The position numbers and the translations under genes are program-made. Shown piece after piece: positions 42,081-50,576 of a stretch of DNA of 64,000 nucleotides. The first letter of the stretch is position 1; every line of letters starts with the position of its first letter. The notes under the pieces were generated by a model that was not told where the DNA came from, searched no databases, and was given only the letters and a program-made list of their open reading frames with translations. The stretch is taken from the NCBI RefSeq assembly GCF_031082405.1, contig NZ_JAVHJU010000051.1:62001-126000 (forward strand), read 5' to 3'. The DNA comes from Amycolatopsis sp. A133. Its GTDB lineage: Bacteria > Actinomycetota > Actinomycetes > Mycobacteriales > Pseudonocardiaceae.

Positions 42081-43114
42081 CCGTGCAGGCGCCGGACCCA
42101 CGCCGCCGGGTCGGCGATCTCGGCGCGCGACGGCAGGGTGTTCGGCGACCGCCAGACGGCGTTGAAGCCGTCCATGCCGACGGCGTCCACGACGTGCTTC
42201 GTGAACCTCGCGCCTTCTTCGTACTGACGGATCTTCGCGTCCACGCCGAGCAGCGCGCGCAGCAGCCGGTCGAAGACACCGCCGCCCTTGCGCCGGGCGG
42301 TGAACCGCGCGCGGATCGTGTCGACGCTCGGCACGACCTGCGGCCCGACGGCGTCCATCACGTAGTCGGCGTGCCCTTCCAGCAGCGTCGACAGCGCCAG
42401 CAGCCGGTCGAACACCGCGCGTTCCTTCGGCGACTGCAGCAGCTCGGCGAGGTTCAGCTTCGGGCCCTGCTTGATCGCCTCGGGCAGCCTGCCGAACAGG
42501 TCGGCCAGGCTGTCGCTGCCGCCGCCGGCGAGACCGGAGACGAGCCGCTCGACCTCGTCGGCGAAGTAGTCGCGCAGCCACCTGACCGCGGTGAACTGGA
42601 GCCGGTGGGTGCACTCGTGCAGGCAGACCCAGAGCCGGAAGTCGTGGCCGGGCACGTCCATCGCCTGCTCGGCGGCCACGACGTTGGGCGCGACCAGCAG
42701 CAGCCTGCCTTCCCGGTCCGGTCCGCCGAAGGGGTCGTACTGGCCGAGCACGCGGCTGGCGAGGAACGCCAGCACCAGCCCGGTCTGCACCCCGGCGCCG
42801 CCGGCCAGGATCGGGCCGAGCGGCCCGCCCTGCTGCGGCAGCGCCCGGCCGGTCAGCGCGTCCAGCCCGGCCGCGGCGGAGCGGACCCAGCCGGGGCGGT
42901 CGACGACCTCGCCGGGCAGCAGCGGCAGGTCGAGCCCCAGGTTCGTCAGCTGCCGCACGTGCCCTTCGGCCTCGACGGTCAGTTCGCGCAGGTCGGTGAC
43001 GGCTTCCTCGGCCCGTTCCCGCGGAACCTGCGGACCGCCGCGCACGAGCAACGCGCCGGTCTGCGCCGCGATCGCCCAGTCGACCATGGGCCGGGTCTGC
43101 GTTTCCTGACTCAC
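42077..43114 (-). CDS. Zinc-dependent metalloprotease, DUF2342 family
   Basis: This protein of about 345 residues belongs to the family (Rv3626c type) annotated as coenzyme-F420-biosynthesis-associated or zinc metalloprotease. The metal site is HECTH in 'RLWVCLHECTHRLQFTAV', with a Glu in 'LLEGHADYVMDAVGPQVV'. The start is uncertain: GTG at 43114, GTG at 43153 and ATG at 43087 are possible, and none has an ideally spaced ribosome site. It sits between the carboxypeptidase and tilS, as in M. tuberculosis. The physiological substrate is unknown. Confidence 0.88.
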   Translation of the reverse strand: MSQETQTRPMVDWAIAAQTGALLVRGGPQVPRERAEEAVTDLRELTVEAEGHVRQLTNLGLDLPLLPGEVVDRPGWVRSAAAGLDALTGRALPQQGGPLGPILAGGAGVQTGLVLAFLASRVLGQYDPFGGPDREGRLLLVAPNVVAAEQAMDVPGHDFRLWVCLHECTHRLQFTAVRWLRDYFADEVERLVSGLAGGGSDSLADLFGRLPEAIKQGPKLNLAELLQSPKERAVFDRLLALSTLLEGHADYVMDAVGPQVVPSVDTIRARFTARRKGGGVFDRLLRALLGVDAKIRQYEEGARFTKHVVDAVGMDGFNAVWRSPNTLPSRAEIADPAAWVRRLHG

Positions 43115-43177
43115 CCTTCCGACGCTACCTGCCCGGTGCGGTTTTCCGGCCACGATCTTCGTACGGTTCGGCGTCCG

Positions 43178-45487
43178 CTAGGCGCAGCCGCACTTGCGGA
43201 GGCTCGTCGCGAGCACGTCGAGGGCGTCGCGGCCGGAGTCGGTGTCGGAGCCGTTGGACATGAACGCGAACACCAGCACCCGGCCGTCCTGGTCGAGCAC
43301 CAGCCCGGCGAGGGTGTTCACCCCGGTGAGCGTGCCCGTCTTGGCCCGCACCCAGCCGCGGCCCGCCTGCGACGCGGCCGTGTCGAACCGCTTGTCGGCG
43401 AGCGTGCCCGAGCCGCCGGCCACCGGGAGGCCCGCCAGCACCGGACGCAGTTTCGCGGTGTTCGGGTCCTTGCCATCCGGGGCCGCCGCGGCCGCCAGGA
43501 GCTGGGTCAGCAGCCGCGCCGGGATACGGTTGAGCGACGAGATGCCGCTGCCGTCGGACAGCGCGACACCCGAGACGTCGAAGCCGTGGTCCTTCAGGAC
43601 CTTGATGGTCGCCTTGGCGCCGCCGGCGTAGCTCGCTTCCTCACCGTTCGCCAGCGCGACCTGCCGGGCGACCGCCTCGGCGAGGACGTCGTCGGACAGC
43701 TCCATCAGGTCCGACACCAGCTCGGTCAGCGGGGCCGACTTGACCTCGGCGACCATCTTCGCGTCCTTGGGCGCGGTCGCCTGGCCGCCCGCCGAAGCAC
43801 CCAGCTTCGAAGCGATCGACGAGGCGAGCGCGCTGCCCGCGTTCGCCGTGCGCTGCGAGTTGTTGTCCTTGGCGTTGATGCGGCCGCCGTCGGCCATCAC
43901 GGGCGCCATCTGCGTCGCGTACGTCGACGGCGCGTCACCGGCCTCCCAGCCCGGCGCGGTCGTCGCCCCCTTGAACAGCGTCAGGTCGACCTGAACCTTC
44001 TTGACGCCCGGCACCGCCTTCTTGACCTGCGCGACCAGGTCGTCGACGTGCGCGGCCCCCGGGTACAGCGGGGAGTCGGTGCCCAGCGGCAGGTTGGTGA
44101 TCGTCGTGTCGCCCCCGCCGACCAGGATCACCGTGCCCGGGTCCGCGCCCTGCACGATCTTGGTCGGCAGGCGCAGGTTGTGGTCCAGCGAAAGCAGCGC
44201 GGCCGCGGACGTCAGCACCTTCGTCGTCGACGCGGGCGTCACCGGCGTCGACGAGCTGCGGTCCCACAGCACGGTGCCGGTCACCGGGTCGATCACGCTG
44301 CCGGTGAGCTGCCCGAGCGCACCGTTGCCGGCCGCCGGGGCCAGCGCGGACTTGACGCCGTTCGCCGTCGGCGCCGTCCCGGACGTGGCCGGTCCCTGCA
44401 GCTGCCGCGTGGCCGCGGACGGCGACGGCGGGTCGCCCTTGGGCGCGTTCGGCGCCCACGGCAGGCCCAGCCGGTTCGCCACCTTCGGCGTCGCCGCGGC
44501 GACCCCGCCGCCGGCCAGCACCAGGAGGACGACCACGACCAGCGCGATCAGCTTGCCCTTGCGCCGCTTCTTCGGCGGCTCGCCGCCGGACGGCGCCTCG
44601 GCCGCGGACGGGGCCGGCGGTTCGGCGGGCGGCTGATCGTTGCGGGGCGGTTCGGTGCGGAGCTGGGGCTGCTGCTGGAAGACGCCGGGGAACTGGGTGG
44701 GGCGTTCGATCCCAACGGTCGCTTCGGCGTCGAACCGCTGCCCGTCCGGCTCGATCCGCTGGGGCCGGGCCAGCGACCCGGCGGACGCCGACGGCACCAC
44801 CCCGCGCGGCGGCTCCGGCGGCAGCGCGGGACGGCGGTCGCCCGGTTCGGCCGGACGGTCGCCGGCGCGGTCCTCCCGCAGCTCGATGCGCTGGCTCCAG
44901 GGTGCGTCGGGACGCTGCTGGGTCTCCGGCTCTTCGCTGCGCTGCGGTCCCCCGCGGTTCAGCTGCTCTTCGCGGCGCTGCTGTTCCTGACGCCAGTGCT
45001 GCAGCTCTTCGCGCCACTGCTGCTGCGGCTCGTCCGGTTTCTGCTCCTCCCGGGGCGGAACGTGCCGCTCGATCGGCACCACCGGCACCTTCGCGGGCTT
45101 CTCCACCTCGATGAACTGGGTGCTCTCCGCGGCCGCCGCGGGCTTCGGCTGCTCGACCTGGATGTACTGGGTGCTCTCTTCAGCAGGCTTCGGCGGCTGC
45201 AACGGCGCGCGGCTGCCGAGCCGGTCGGCCAGGTCCTGCTTGGCCGGGCTCGGCGGGGGCGGCGGCTCTTCCGCGGGCGCGTTGAGGCCCGGGACCGGCT
45301 CGGGCGGGACGTTCGGCGCGAACCACGAGCCCTTCGGAGCCTCGCTGCTTGTGACCTTGGGCACGCCCGCGCGTTCCCCGCCGCTCTCCGGCGGGTCGGG
45401 CAGGGACATCGGAGTGGTCTCCCGCGCGCCGGACGACGAGCGGTCTTCGTCCGACGAAGGCCACATCGGCTGGTCGTTTTCCGGCAC
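43178..45487 (-). CDS. dacB: PBP4-type D-alanyl-D-alanine carboxypeptidase (S13) with long cytoplasmic head
   Basis: This 769-residue protein's catalytic part (about 390-769) carries 'TPASTTKVLTSAAALLSLD' (SxxK nucleophile), 'SDGSGISSLNRI' (SxN) and 'VRAKTGTLTGVNTLAG' (KTG), so the penicillin-binding site is intact. It trims or cleaves peptidoglycan cross-links outside the cell. A transmembrane helix ('LIALVVVVLLVLAGGGVAA', about 313-333) is preceded by a 300-residue Pro/Glu/Gln-rich cytoplasmic region, with a twice-used 'ESTQ[YF]I[QE]VE' motif. GTG at 45487 is chosen for its GGAG spacing. It is divergent from ppa. Confidence 0.93.
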   Translation of the reverse strand: MPENDQPMWPSSDEDRSSSGARETTPMSLPDPPESGGERAGVPKVTSSEAPKGSWFAPNVPPEPVPGLNAPAEEPPPPPSPAKQDLADRLGSRAPLQPPKPAEESTQYIQVEQPKPAAAAESTQFIEVEKPAKVPVVPIERHVPPREEQKPDEPQQQWREELQHWRQEQQRREEQLNRGGPQRSEEPETQQRPDAPWSQRIELREDRAGDRPAEPGDRRPALPPEPPRGVVPSASAGSLARPQRIEPDGQRFDAEATVGIERPTQFPGVFQQQPQLRTEPPRNDQPPAEPPAPSAAEAPSGGEPPKKRRKGKLIALVVVVLLVLAGGGVAAATPKVANRLGLPWAPNAPKGDPPSPSAATRQLQGPATSGTAPTANGVKSALAPAAGNGALGQLTGSVIDPVTGTVLWDRSSSTPVTPASTTKVLTSAAALLSLDHNLRLPTKIVQGADPGTVILVGGGDTTITNLPLGTDSPLYPGAAHVDDLVAQVKKAVPGVKKVQVDLTLFKGATTAPGWEAGDAPSTYATQMAPVMADGGRINAKDNNSQRTANAGSALASSIASKLGASAGGQATAPKDAKMVAEVKSAPLTELVSDLMELSDDVLAEAVARQVALANGEEASYAGGAKATIKVLKDHGFDVSGVALSDGSGISSLNRIPARLLTQLLAAAAAPDGKDPNTAKLRPVLAGLPVAGGSGTLADKRFDTAASQAGRGWVRAKTGTLTGVNTLAGLVLDQDGRVLVFAFMSNGSDTDSGRDALDVLATSLRKCGCA

Positions 45488-45662
45488 CCACCACTCCTTC
45501 TCACCTGCCCCGGGAGGGGCCAAGCTCACATGCCGCGTGGCCGACATCGATGCGGTCCACCGGCAGGGCGTAGTCCACACTAGGAGACGTCAAGACAGTC
45601 ATGAAGGTTGCCGCCCGCGACGCGGGGCGTGCCATGGATCCGACAGAAGCAGCGAGGACGGC

Positions 45663-46175
45663 GTGGAGTTCGACGTCACGATCGAAATCCCCAAAGGGGA
45701 GCGCAACAAGTACGAGGTCGACCACAAGACCGGCCGCATCAAGCTGGACCGGACCCTGTTCACGGCCACGCAGTACCCGGCCGACTACGGGTTCATCGAC
45801 GACACGCTCGGTCAGGACGGCGACCCGCTCGACGTGCTGGTCCTGGTGCAGGAGCCGACGTTCCCGGGTTGCCTGATCCGCTGCCGCGCGATCGGCATGT
45901 TCCGGATGACCGACGAGAAGGGCCCGGACGACAAGGTCCTCGCGGTCCCGAGCGCCGACCCGCGCCTGGAGCACCTGCGCGACATCCACCACCTGAACGA
46001 GTTCCACAAGCTGGAGATCCAGCACTTCTTCGAGGTCTACAAGGACCTCGAGCCCGGCAAGAGCGTCGAAGGCTCGTCCTGGGTCGGCCGCGCCGAGGCC
46101 GAGAACGAGATCGCCCGCTCGTACGAGCGCGAGACCGACCGGCTGGCGAAGGAAAACGCCAACGGCGGCCACTGA
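45663..46175 (+). CDS. ppa: Inorganic pyrophosphatase
   Basis: This 170-residue cytosolic enzyme hydrolyses pyrophosphate from biosynthetic reactions. 'FDVTIEIPKGERNKYEVD', 'YPADYGFIDDTLGQDGDPLD' with the metal-binding DxDPxD, and 'KVLAVPSADPRLEHL' are family signatures. The GTG at 45663 (after a GAGG) gives the standard length; longer frames upstream are not conserved. It is followed by a strong bidirectional terminator. Confidence 0.97.
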   Translation: MEFDVTIEIPKGERNKYEVDHKTGRIKLDRTLFTATQYPADYGFIDDTLGQDGDPLDVLVLVQEPTFPGCLIRCRAIGMFRMTDEKGPDDKVLAVPSADPRLEHLRDIHHLNEFHKLEIQHFFEVYKDLEPGKSVEGSSWVGRAEAENEIARSYERETDRLAKENANGGH

Positions 46176-46181
46176 CCATGC

Positions 46182-46220
46182 GAAAAGGCCCCCTCGGGAA
46201 TTTCCCGAGGGGGCCTTTTC
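46182..46220. terminator. Bidirectional terminator between ppa and the MFS exporter
   Basis: A perfect 19-base inverted repeat (GAAAAGGCCCCCTCGGGAA and its complement) is centred at 46201, with A/T-rich ends in both directions. It lies just after the ppa stop and just after the convergent MFS stop. Confidence 0.9.
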
Positions 46221-46226
46221 ACGCCG

Positions 46227-47876
46227 TCAGTGCGCGAGGGCGAGCGCCGGGGCGTCCTCGGCCTCCGCGCGCTGCTCCATCGCCGACTTGTCCGACAGCG
46301 GCTTCTCCTTGAGGAACCAGACCAGCGCGAAGCCCACGGTCAGCACGACCCCGCCGACCAGGAACACCGTGCTCATCGACTCGGCGAAGCCCTGCAGGAT
46401 CGGCCGGGCCAGCGTCGGGTCGAGCGTCGACAGGAACGACGTGTCGTTGACGTCGAGGCCGCTCTGCAGCTGCTTCGCGAACTCCGGGTGCTGCGCCAGC
46501 TCCGCCGTGTAGGCCGGTGTGGTCATCGCCGAGCGGAGTGCGTTCGCGATCCGGTCGCCGACCGTGCCGAACAGGATCGACAGGAACACCGCGGTGCCCG
46601 CCGTGCCGCCGATCTGCCGGAAGAACGTCGCCGCCGAGGTGGCGACGCCGATGTCCTGCGGGCGGACGTCGTTGGTCGCGGCCAGCACCAGCGTCTGCAT
46701 CGAGGAGCCGAGGCCGAGGCCGATCACGAAGGCGATCACCATGACGAAGGACAGCGAAGTGTCGACGCTGATCGTCGACAGCGCGAACAGCGCCGCTGCC
46801 ATCAGGCCGACTCCGGCCACCGCGAACATCTTGTACCGGCCGGTCCGGGAGATCACCACGCCGCTGCCCAAGCTGGCGATCATGATGCCGAGCGTCAGCG
46901 GGAGCATCTGCAGGCCGGCCTGGGTCGGCGTCGCGCCCTTGACGATCTGCAGGTACAGCGGCAGCGACATCATCGCGCCGAACATCCCGGCGCCCTGCAC
47001 GACCGTGACGATCGTCGACATCCGGAACACGGACCGCCGGAACAGGCGCAGCGGCAGCAGGGCGGCGTCGCCCATCCGGCGTTCGATCCGGACGAAGGCG
47101 GCCACCCCCAGCCCGCCGACGACGTACATGGCGACCGAAGCGGCGGAGCCCCAGCCCCATTCCCGGCCCTGCTCGGCGACGATCAGCAGCGGCACCAGGC
47201 CGGTGGCCAGCGCCACGGCACCCCAGTAGTCGACCTTCTGGTCCACGCGGGTGTGCGGCAGGTTCAGCACCTTGGTGACGACGACCAGCGCGGCGAGCGC
47301 GATCGGGACGTTGACCAGGAAGACCCAGCGCCAGCCGGTGATGCCCGCGAAGGTGTCGATGCCGGCGAAGAAGCCGCCGACGACCGGGCCGGCGACGCTC
47401 GAGATGCCGAACACGGCCATGAAGTAGCCCTGGTACTTGCTGCGCTCACGCGGGGCGGTGATGTCGGTGATGATCGCCAGCGCCAGCGACATCAGGCCAC
47501 CGGCGCCGAGGCCCTGGAAGGCGCGGAACGCGGCGAGCTCGTACATCGACGTCGCCATGCCGCTGGCCAGCGAGCCGACCAGGAACAGCGAGATCGCCGT
47601 CAGGTACATGGGCTTGCGGCCGTAGAGGTCGGACAGCTTGCCGTACAGCGGCGTCGAGAGCGTGGCGGTGATGAGGTAGGCGGTGGTGGCCCAGGCCTGC
47701 AGGGACAGGCCGTGGAGCTCATCGGCGATGGTGCGCATCGACGACGACACGATGGTCTGGTCGAGCGCGGCGAGGAACATGCCGAGCATCAGCCCGGACA
47801 GCACGGTCAGGATCTGGCGGTGGGTCAGCTTGCCTTTCGTAGCGGCTGCTCCTTCCGCCGTGGTGGGGTCGCTCAT
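46227..47876 (-). CDS. DHA2 family (EmrB/QacA-type) drug:H+ antiporter
   Basis: This 549-residue protein has about 14 transmembrane helices. The motif A variant 'GKLSDLYGRKPMYLTAISLF', antiporter motif C region 'ISSVAGPVVGGFFAGI' and 'AALDQTIVSSSMRTIADEL' place it in DHA2. Substrates are usually antibiotics, dyes or quaternary compounds. Start ATG at 47876. The promoter region carries a directly repeated GGTACAAGC element, suggesting control by a MarR- or TetR-type repressor encoded elsewhere, since no regulator adjoins. Confidence 0.94.
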   Translation of the reverse strand: MSDPTTAEGAAATKGKLTHRQILTVLSGLMLGMFLAALDQTIVSSSMRTIADELHGLSLQAWATTAYLITATLSTPLYGKLSDLYGRKPMYLTAISLFLVGSLASGMATSMYELAAFRAFQGLGAGGLMSLALAIITDITAPRERSKYQGYFMAVFGISSVAGPVVGGFFAGIDTFAGITGWRWVFLVNVPIALAALVVVTKVLNLPHTRVDQKVDYWGAVALATGLVPLLIVAEQGREWGWGSAASVAMYVVGGLGVAAFVRIERRMGDAALLPLRLFRRSVFRMSTIVTVVQGAGMFGAMMSLPLYLQIVKGATPTQAGLQMLPLTLGIMIASLGSGVVISRTGRYKMFAVAGVGLMAAALFALSTISVDTSLSFVMVIAFVIGLGLGSSMQTLVLAATNDVRPQDIGVATSAATFFRQIGGTAGTAVFLSILFGTVGDRIANALRSAMTTPAYTAELAQHPEFAKQLQSGLDVNDTSFLSTLDPTLARPILQGFAESMSTVFLVGGVVLTVGFALVWFLKEKPLSDKSAMEQRAEAEDAPALALAH

Positions 47877-47908
47877 GGTGGTCTCCCTCGAAAGCCTGCG
47901 GCGTAGTT

Positions 47909-47963
47909 GCTTGTACCTCTCAACTACTTGCTCGACCCAAGTATTCCCCCAGAAGCTTGTACC
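47909..47963 (-). promoter_or_regulatory. Directly repeated GGTACAAGC element upstream of the MFS exporter
   Basis: On the minus strand GGTACAAGC occurs at 47963-47955 and again at 47917-47909, 46 bases apart. An AAGTAGTTGAGAGGTACAAG context surrounds the second copy and lies 33 bases before the MFS start. The spacing and position suit repressor binding sites; the regulator is unknown. Confidence 0.45.
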
Positions 47964-48006
47964 GTGCAATCAAATATTGTGTGACGCCCGTCTCGGACAC
48001 GCCGAA

Positions 48007-48034
48007 GGCGGCACTTTCACGTGAAAGTGCCGCC
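48007..48034. terminator. Terminator downstream of glyA
   Basis: A perfect 28-base palindrome (arms GGCGGCACTTTCAC and complement). It lies 12 bases beyond the glyA stop on the minus strand and upstream of the MFS promoter. Confidence 0.8.
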
Positions 48035-48045
48035 TCCGGGAGGGG

Positions 48046-49314
48046 TCAGGCGGAGTAGCCCGGGATCGGGAACGGCGCCAGGAACTCGCGGATCTCCGCG
48101 GCGATGGTGTCCAGCGAAGACTCGTCGTCGGCGGCGGCCGCGGTGATCGTGCGGTCGATCCACTCCGCCACCTGCACCTGGTGCTGCGGGCGCAGACCGC
48201 GTGTCGTGATCGCGGACGTGCCGAGCCGGATGCCGGACGGGTCGAACGGCTTGCGCGGGTCGAACGGCACCGTGTTGTAGTTCAGTTCGATGCCCGCGCG
48301 ATCGAGGGCCTGCGCGGCCGGCTTGCCCGCGACGCCCTTGTTGGTCAGGTCGATCAGCAGCAGGTGGTTGTCCGTACCCCCGGACACGAGGTCGTAGCCG
48401 CAGGCGAGCAGCGCGTCGGCCAGCGCACGGGCGTTCGCGACGATCGTGTGCGCGTAGTCGCTGAACGACGGCTGCTGCGCCTCCCCGAGCGCGACGGCGA
48501 TCGCCGCGGTGGTGTGGTTGTGCGGGCCGCCCTGGAGGCCGGGGAACACCGCCTTGTCGACGGCCTTCGCGTGGTCGGCGTCGGAAAGGATCATCGCGCC
48601 GCGCGGGCCGCGCAGGGTCTTGTGCGTCGTCGTCGTGATCACCTGCGCGTGCCCGACCGGTGACGGGTGCGCGCCGCCGGCGACCAGGCCGGCGATGTGC
48701 GCGATGTCGGCGACGAGCACGGCGTCCACCTCGGCGGCGATCTCGGCGAACGCCGGGAAGTCGATCGTGCGCGGGATCGCCGTGCCGCCGGCGAAGATCA
48801 GCTTCGGCCGGTGCTGCCGGGCCAGGTCGCGCACCTGGTCGAGGTCGACGCGGCCGGTCTCCTTGGCGACGCCGTAGCGCACCGGCGTGAACCACTTGCC
48901 GGTGGCGGACACGCTCCAGCCGTGCGTGAGGTGGCCACCGTCGGGCAGCGCCATGCCGAGCACGGTGTCGCCCGGCTGCGCGAAGGCGAGGTACACGGCC
49001 AGGTTCGCCGGCGAACCGGAGTACGGCTGGACGTTCGCGTGCTCGGCACCGAACACGGCCTTCGCCCGCTCGATGGCGAGCCGCTCGACCTGGTCGATGA
49101 ACTGCTGACCCTCGTAGTACCGCTTGCCCGCGTAGCCCTCGGAGTACTTGTTGGTGAGCACGGTGCCGGTCGCTTCGAGCACGGCCTGCGAGACGTAGTT
49201 CTCCGACGCGATCAGGCGGATCTTGTCGTGCTGGCGCTTGGCTTCGTCCTCGACGAGCCCGGCGATGGCGGGGTCGGCGGCGGCGAGTGCGGTCAGTTTC
49301 GGCTGGTGTGTCAT
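48046..49314 (-). CDS. glyA: Serine hydroxymethyltransferase
   Basis: This 422-residue PLP enzyme interconverts serine and glycine while loading tetrahydrofolate with one-carbon units. 'IRLIASENYVSQAVLEATG', 'TNKYSEGYAGKRYYEGQQF', and the PLP-lysine motif 'ITTTTHKTLRGPRGAMIL' are intact. The ATG at 49314 fits the family N-terminus. A ZTP riboswitch in the leader indicates induction when ZTP accumulates under 10-formyl-folate shortage, matching the enzyme's one-carbon role. Confidence 0.97.
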   Translation of the reverse strand: MTHQPKLTALAAADPAIAGLVEDEAKRQHDKIRLIASENYVSQAVLEATGTVLTNKYSEGYAGKRYYEGQQFIDQVERLAIERAKAVFGAEHANVQPYSGSPANLAVYLAFAQPGDTVLGMALPDGGHLTHGWSVSATGKWFTPVRYGVAKETGRVDLDQVRDLARQHRPKLIFAGGTAIPRTIDFPAFAEIAAEVDAVLVADIAHIAGLVAGGAHPSPVGHAQVITTTTHKTLRGPRGAMILSDADHAKAVDKAVFPGLQGGPHNHTTAAIAVALGEAQQPSFSDYAHTIVANARALADALLACGYDLVSGGTDNHLLLIDLTNKGVAGKPAAQALDRAGIELNYNTVPFDPRKPFDPSGIRLGTSAITTRGLRPQHQVQVAEWIDRTITAAAADDESSLDTIAAEIREFLAPFPIPGYSA

Positions 49315-49329
49315 GGCGTACTCCGGCTC

Positions 49330-49424
49330 TGGAGTGGCCTTCACCCAGGCGCGCGGTGCCGGCCTCGTCGTCGCTTCCCGGTGGTGCTCCACCTCGATGG
49401 CGCCAGTCGCTGCTGCGGGGAAGA
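49330..49424 (-). ncRNA. ZTP riboswitch (pfl motif) in the glyA leader
   Basis: Read on the minus strand, the leader has AGCAGCGACTGGCG, then GAGGTGGAGCACCACCGGGA (a small hairpin with the conserved ACCACCGGGA), then, after a variable stretch, GCGCGCCTGGGTGAAGG. This order (GACTGGCG, CACCGGGA, CGCCTGGG) is the conserved ZTP-riboswitch consensus, known to precede glyA, folD and purH. It ends 16 bases before the glyA start, leaving room only for a translational or short transcriptional switch. Confidence 0.9.
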
Positions 49425-49456
49425 GCCTAGTCCACGACACTCGAACCCCGGTGCGC

Positions 49457-49879
49457 TCAACCCACGACCACCACCCCCATCGACCGGGCCGTGCCCGCGA
49501 TCGTGCGCATCGCCGCCTCGACGTCGGAGGTGTTGAGGTCCGGCAGCTTGCGCTCGGCGATGTCCCGCAGCTGCTGTGTGGTCAGCTTCCCCGCGACCTC
49601 GTGCCCGGGCCGCGCGGAACCCTTGTCCCCCAACGCCTTCTTGATGAGGAACGACGTCGGCGGCGTCTTGAGGCGGAGCGCGAACGAACGGTCCTCGAAC
49701 ACCGAAACGACCACCGGCACGATGTCGCCGCGCTGTGCCGCCGTGGCCGCGTCGTAGGCCTTCTTGACCTCGACGAGGTTGATCCCGGTCTGCCCCAGCA
49801 TCTTGCCGAGGTCGACGACCGGGGCGTTGCCCGCGGTGAGCTCGAGGGTGACCTGGTGGGTGAGTTTCTTCGGAGCCAT
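49457..49879 (-). CDS. Ribosomal protein L11 paralogue (RplK-like)
   Basis: This 140-residue protein spans both L11 domains. The C-terminal rRNA-binding half is well conserved ('DIVPVVVSVFEDRSFALRLK', 'TPPTSFLIKKAL', 'GTARSMGVVV'). The N-terminal half has diverged: where L11 normally reads PAPPVGPALGQ, this protein has NAPVVDLGKMLGQ, losing most prolines that contact thiostrepton. It stands alone, whereas the standard rplK normally lies next to rplA beside nusG, so this is likely a second copy. It could be a stress, zinc-related or antibiotic-resistance variant; function is inferred. Confidence 0.88.
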   Translation of the reverse strand: MAPKKLTHQVTLELTAGNAPVVDLGKMLGQTGINLVEVKKAYDAATAAQRGDIVPVVVSVFEDRSFALRLKTPPTSFLIKKALGDKGSARPGHEVAGKLTTQQLRDIAERKLPDLNTSDVEAAMRTIAGTARSMGVVVVG

Positions 49880-49912
49880 GGCCCGAAGCTAGAGTCTCCA
49901 GTTACTGGAGGG

Positions 49913-50431
49913 TCAAACCGGTTTTGTTCCCGCGCGGTGCCGGCGCGCCAGCTCCTGGTAGATCGCCGCGTTGTGCTCGACCCACATCCGCGCCGAGTCG
50001 GTCAGCGGGACGAACTTCTTCGCCGGGCTGCCCATCGCGATCACCTCCGGCGGCACCTCCGTCGACGGCGTGACGGTCGCCCCGGCCGCGACCAGCGCCC
50101 GCGCGCCGATCTTCGCCTTGTCGAGCACCGTCGAGCCGTTGCCGATCAGCGCCTGTTCCCCGATCGTGCAGTCGTGCACCAGGCACTGGTGGCCCACGGT
50201 GACGTTCTTGCCGACCTCACAGACGCCGTCGTTGACGTGGATCACCGAGTTGTCCTGGATGTTGGCGCCCTCGCGGATGACGATCCGGCCGAAGTCGGCC
50301 CGGATCACCGCACCGAACCAGATCGAGGCGTCCTTCTCGACGACGACGTCGCCGATGAGGGTGGCGGTGGGGGCGATCCAGGCGTCCGGGTGGACCTGCG
50401 GGCTGAGCCCTTCGAACGAGAACAGAGGCAT
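49913..50431 (-). CDS. Gamma carbonic anhydrase family protein
   Basis: This 172-residue left-handed beta-helix protein has hexapeptide repeats throughout ('IGDVVVEKDASIWFGAVIRA', 'QALIGNGSTVLDKAKIGARA'). Metal ligands are His in 'NSVIHVNDG' and the pair in 'VTVGHQCLVHDC'. The family includes carbonic anhydrases and acyltransferase-like relatives (PaaY/YrdA type), so enzymatic activity is probable but not assured. It lies 33 bases upstream of the L11 paralogue on the same strand. Confidence 0.93.
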   Translation of the reverse strand: MPLFSFEGLSPQVHPDAWIAPTATLIGDVVVEKDASIWFGAVIRADFGRIVIREGANIQDNSVIHVNDGVCEVGKNVTVGHQCLVHDCTIGEQALIGNGSTVLDKAKIGARALVAAGATVTPSTEVPPEVIAMGSPAKKFVPLTDSARMWVEHNAAIYQELARRHRAGTKPV

Positions 50432-50452
50432 GCCCGGACTTTAGACCGCGAG

Positions 50453-50486
50453 GGCCTCCTTCCCCGGTCCAGCGGGGAAGGAGGCC
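50453..50486 (-). terminator. Terminator hairpin upstream of the gamma carbonic anhydrase gene
   Basis: A perfect 13-base stem (GGCCTCCTTCCCC and complement) closes an 8-base loop. It lies about 90 bases after the carboxypeptidase stop on the same strand and just before the carbonic anhydrase gene. Confidence 0.75.
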
Positions 50487-50576
50487 GTTCGCGAGCCGCG
50501 CGGGCTGTGACATCCGAGGCTTCGCCTCGGGCCGGGGGCTCCGCCACCCGGAACCCCCGGAAAGCACCGTGGGGGG

